5,001 nt of DNA, taken from Clostridia bacterium. Lineage in GTDB: Bacteria > Bacillota > Clostridia > Peptostreptococcales > Anaerovoracaceae. Under the pieces are notes generated by a model. The model ran no database searches, was not told where the DNA came from, and was given only the letters and a program-made list of their open reading frames with translations. Made by a program: the position numbers and the translations under genes. The stretch lies in NCBI GenBank assembly GCA_024682015.1, contig JAIKZT010000186.1, positions 1 through 5,001 on the forward strand, given 5' to 3'. Shown piece after piece: positions 2,783-5,001 of the stretch (position 1 is the stretch's first letter; every line of letters starts with the position of its first letter).

Positions 2783-5001
2783 TCGAATGCCTCGCGGACG
2801 GCGTCGTCCACCTTCTTCAGGAACACGAATTCCAGTTCGCCGCGCACGGCTTCGGGCAGGTCTTCGAGGTCTGGCTTGTTCTCCTCGGGCAGCAGGATCT
2901 TCTTGATGCCCATGCGGTGAGCTGCCAGCACCTTCTCCTTGATGCCGCCCACGGGCAGCACTTTGCCCCGCAGCGTGATCTCGCCCGTCATGGCCACGTC
3001 CTTGCGCACGGGGTGCCCCGTGAGCGCGGAGATGACCGACACGCACATCGTTACGCCGGCGGACGGTCCGTCTTTAGGCGTCGCACCTTCGGGGATGTGG
3101 ATGTGGATGTCCTTTTCCTTATAGAACTCCTCGTCGATCTTCAGCTGCCTGGCGCGCGAACGGATGTAGCTCAGACCCGCCTTCGCGGACTCCTGCATGA
3201 CGTCGCCGAGCTGGCCCGTCAGCTGCAGTTTGCCGGAACCCGGCAGCACCGCCGTTTCGATGAACAGCGTGTCGCCGCCCACGATCGTCCAGGCGAGGCC
3301 CGTCGCCACGCCCACTTCGCCCTTGGCGAGCAGTTTGTCGTAGTGGAACTTCTTCTTGCCCAGATAGTCGGACAGGTTCGCTGCCGTGATCGTCTGCTTT
3401 TCGCGCGGCTGTCCCGCGTTCTCGTTTTCCACGATCTTTCGGGCGACCTTGCGGCAGAGGTTGCCGATCTCTTTCTCCAGGCCGCGCACGCCGGATTCGC
3501 GCGTATACGAATTGATGAGCGCGTGGATGGCGGCCTTGTTGATGGCGATGTCGTCGTCCGTCAGGCCGTTATTGCGGATCTGCTTGGGCACGAGATATCT
3601 CTTGGCGATGTTGTATTTTTCCTCTTCCGTGTAGCCGGAGATGCTGATCACCTCCATGCGGTCGAGAAGAGGCCTGGGGATCGTATCCGTCGTGTTCGCC
3701 GTCGTGATGAACAGCACGCCCGACAGATCGAACGGGACTTCGAGATAGTGATCCACGAACTCCCGGTTCTGCTCGGGATCGAGCACCTCGAGCAACGCGG
3801 AGGCCGGATCGCCCCTGAAATCGCTGCCGATCTTGTCCACTTCGTCGAACAGGAACACGGGATTGCTGCTGCCGCACTCCTTGATGGCGCTCATGACCCT
3901 GCCGGGAATGGCTCCGATGTACGTCCTGCGGTGGCCGCGGATCTCGGCTTCATCGCGCACGCCGCCGAGGCTCATGTGCACGAACTCGCGTCCGATGGAA
4001 CGGGCGATGGATCTGGCGATGGACGTCTTGCCCACGCCGGGAGGCCCGACGAGGCAGAGGATAGGTCCCTTGTCGCGCTTGGGCTGGGGCGGGGTCTGAA
4101 CCTCCGCAGAAGAGTCTTTGGCCGGGTCATCCGGGCTCTCCTGCCCGTCCTCCCGCGAAAGCAGCACCTGCACAGCCAGATATTCCAGGATGCGGTCCTT
4201 GACCTTCTCCAGGCCGTAATGATCGTCGTCGAGGATCTTCTGCGCCTTGATGAGGTCGATGTCTCCGCCGGTCGTCTTGTTCCAGGGCAGCGCGAGGATC
4301 CACTCGATGTAGCTGCGGATGACCGCCGCGTCCGGCGCATTGCCGGGCATTTTCGAGAAGCGGCTGATCTCCTGCAGCGCCTTCTTCGTGACGACGGGCG
4401 CGAGGTTCAGCTCCTCGAGCTGCTTCTTCCACTGGGCGGCTTCGTCCTCGGTGCTCTCGTCGCCGAGCTCTTCCTGGATGGCGCGCATCTGCTCCCGCAG
4501 ATAGTACTCCCGCTGGGACTTGTTCATCTGGGTCTTGACCTTGCCGGCGATCTTGTCCTCGAGCTGCAGGATCTCGTTCTCCCGCGTCAGGAACTCGATG
4601 ACCGCGTTCAGGCGCGGCTCGACGTCGAGCGTCTCCAGCACCTTCTGGTACTCCTCCGGCTTCAGCTCCATGTTGGAGGCGATGATGTCCGCGAGCCGGC
4701 CCGGTTCCTCGATGCTCTCCACGCCCCCGATGATGTCCGCGGACATCTTGGGGTTGCTGGCGAGATAGTCGCGGAACAGATTGATGGCCGTCCGCATGAG
4801 CGCGATCTGCGCCGGGGTGCGCTTGCCCTGCGGTTCGGGGATGCGCACGACGCTGGCCAGGAAGTACGGAACCTCCTGGATGATGCGGTCGACCTTCGCG
4901 CGGTACTGGCCGTCCACGAGCACGCGAATGTTGTCGCCGGGGAGCTTCAGCATCTGTTTGACCCTGGCAACGGTGCCCACGTGGAAAAAGTCCTTCGGCG
5001 T
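2779..5001 (-). CDS. lon: ATP-dependent protease Lon (LonA type), 5' end outside the window
   Basis: Lon is a cytoplasmic, hexameric AAA+ serine protease that unfolds and degrades damaged and regulatory proteins. The window shows 740 residues; the frame runs open to the right edge, so roughly the first 60 residues of a normal ~800-residue LonA are missing. A GTG at 4980 is not the start, because the homologous reading TPKDFFH continues upstream of it. Counting from that GTG codon, one sees the rest of the N-terminal LON domain and a coiled-coil region (to ~210), Walker A GPPGVGKT (312-319), Walker B VFLFDE (375-380), the sensor-1 region ITTANT (425-430), and the protease domain with catalytic Ser640 in PKDGPSAG and Lys683 in GGIKEK. 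The Ser-Lys distance of 43 equals that of E. coli Lon (S679/K722). The protein looks fully active. It carries an extra hydrophilic stretch of about 26 residues just before Walker A (see findings). The stop codon overlaps the engB start (ATGA). Lon followed by engB (ysxC) is also the order in Bacillus subtilis. Confidence 0.98.
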   Translation of the reverse strand, partial: TPKDFFHVGTVARVKQMLKLPGDNIRVLVDGQYRAKVDRIIQEVPYFLASVVRIPEPQGKRTPAQIALMRTAINLFRDYLASNPKMSADIIGGVESIEEPGRLADIIASNMELKPEEYQKVLETLDVEPRLNAVIEFLTRENEILQLEDKIAGKVKTQMNKSQREYYLREQMRAIQEELGDESTEDEAAQWKKQLEELNLAPVVTKKALQEISRFSKMPGNAPDAAVIRSYIEWILALPWNKTTGGDIDLIKAQKILDDDHYGLEKVKDRILEYLAVQVLLSREDGQESPDDPAKDSSAEVQTPPQPKRDKGPILCLVGPPGVGKTSIARSIARSIGREFVHMSLGGVRDEAEIRGHRRTYIGAIPGRVMSAIKECGSSNPVFLFDEVDKIGSDFRGDPASALLEVLDPEQNREFVDHYLEVPFDLSGVLFITTANTTDTIPRPLLDRMEVISISGYTEEEKYNIAKRYLVPKQIRNNGLTDDDIAINKAAIHALINSYTRESGVRGLEKEIGNLCRKVARKIVENENAGQPREKQTITAANLSDYLGKKKFHYDKLLAKGEVGVATGLAWTIVGGDTLFIETAVLPGSGKLQLTGQLGDVMQESAKAGLSYIRSRARQLKIDEEFYKEKDIHIHIPEGATPKDGPSAGVTMCVSVISALTGHPVRKDVAMTGEITLRGKVLPVGGIKEKVLAAHRMGIKKILLPEENKPDLEDLPEAVRGELEFVFLKKVDDAVREAFE
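2790..2793 (-). promoter_or_regulatory. Ribosome binding site of engB inside lon
   Basis: GAGG on the minus strand lies 7 nt before the ATG at 2782, embedded in the last codons of lon. It supports the chosen engB start over longer in-frame alternatives. Confidence 0.7.

Noticed and set aside
2783..3046. N-terminal extension of engB to a start at 3046
   Set aside because: The extra 88 residues are Arg/Gly/Pro-rich, arise from the lon coding region in another frame, and lie upstream of a typical EngB N-terminus with its own Shine-Dalgarno.

Overview
The window reads as a piece of a moderately GC-rich Firmicutes chromosome, most likely a Clostridia lineage. This is inferred from the Lon-EngB gene order, Gram-positive style ribosome binding sites, a short-type DeoC, and A-tract-flanked consensus promoters. 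All recognisable genes lie on the minus strand and point toward position 1. The long plus-strand open frames are mirror images of these genes.

From right to left: a 5'-truncated lon gene (ATP-dependent protease, 2779-5001) overlaps engB (ribosome-assembly GTPase, 2159-2782) by 4 bp. engB is followed after 2 bp by hpt (hypoxanthine/guanine phosphoribosyltransferase, 1620-2156). These three form a tightly packed, probably co-transcribed unit. A 101-bp gap (1519-1619) follows; it can fold into a branched RNA whose closing stem runs straight into six U, so it may be a terminator or attenuator. The next gene (301-1518) is one continuous reading frame that joins a complete deoxyribose-phosphate aldolase (DeoC) to a flavodoxin-like flavin reductase with a CX2CX2CX6C iron-sulfur cysteine motif. 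This two-domain protein is the most unusual coding feature.

The left 300 bp hold no gene. They are AT-rich and carry two tandem minus-strand promoters, each with perfect TTGACA and TATAAT boxes (spacers of 16 and 17 bp) and A-tracts upstream. After the second promoter comes a leader of about 115 nt with a 5' hairpin and a boxA-like CCTTGAAAACA sequence. This arrangement is typical of ribosomal RNA operon promoters in Firmicutes, so I infer that an rRNA (or other stable RNA) operon begins just beyond position 1, off the window.

Functionally, lon and engB serve protein quality control and 50S ribosome assembly. hpt and the deoC fusion sit together as salvage and disposal arms of purine (deoxy)nucleoside turnover. 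The inferred rrn promoters would fire leftward, in the same direction as the genes.
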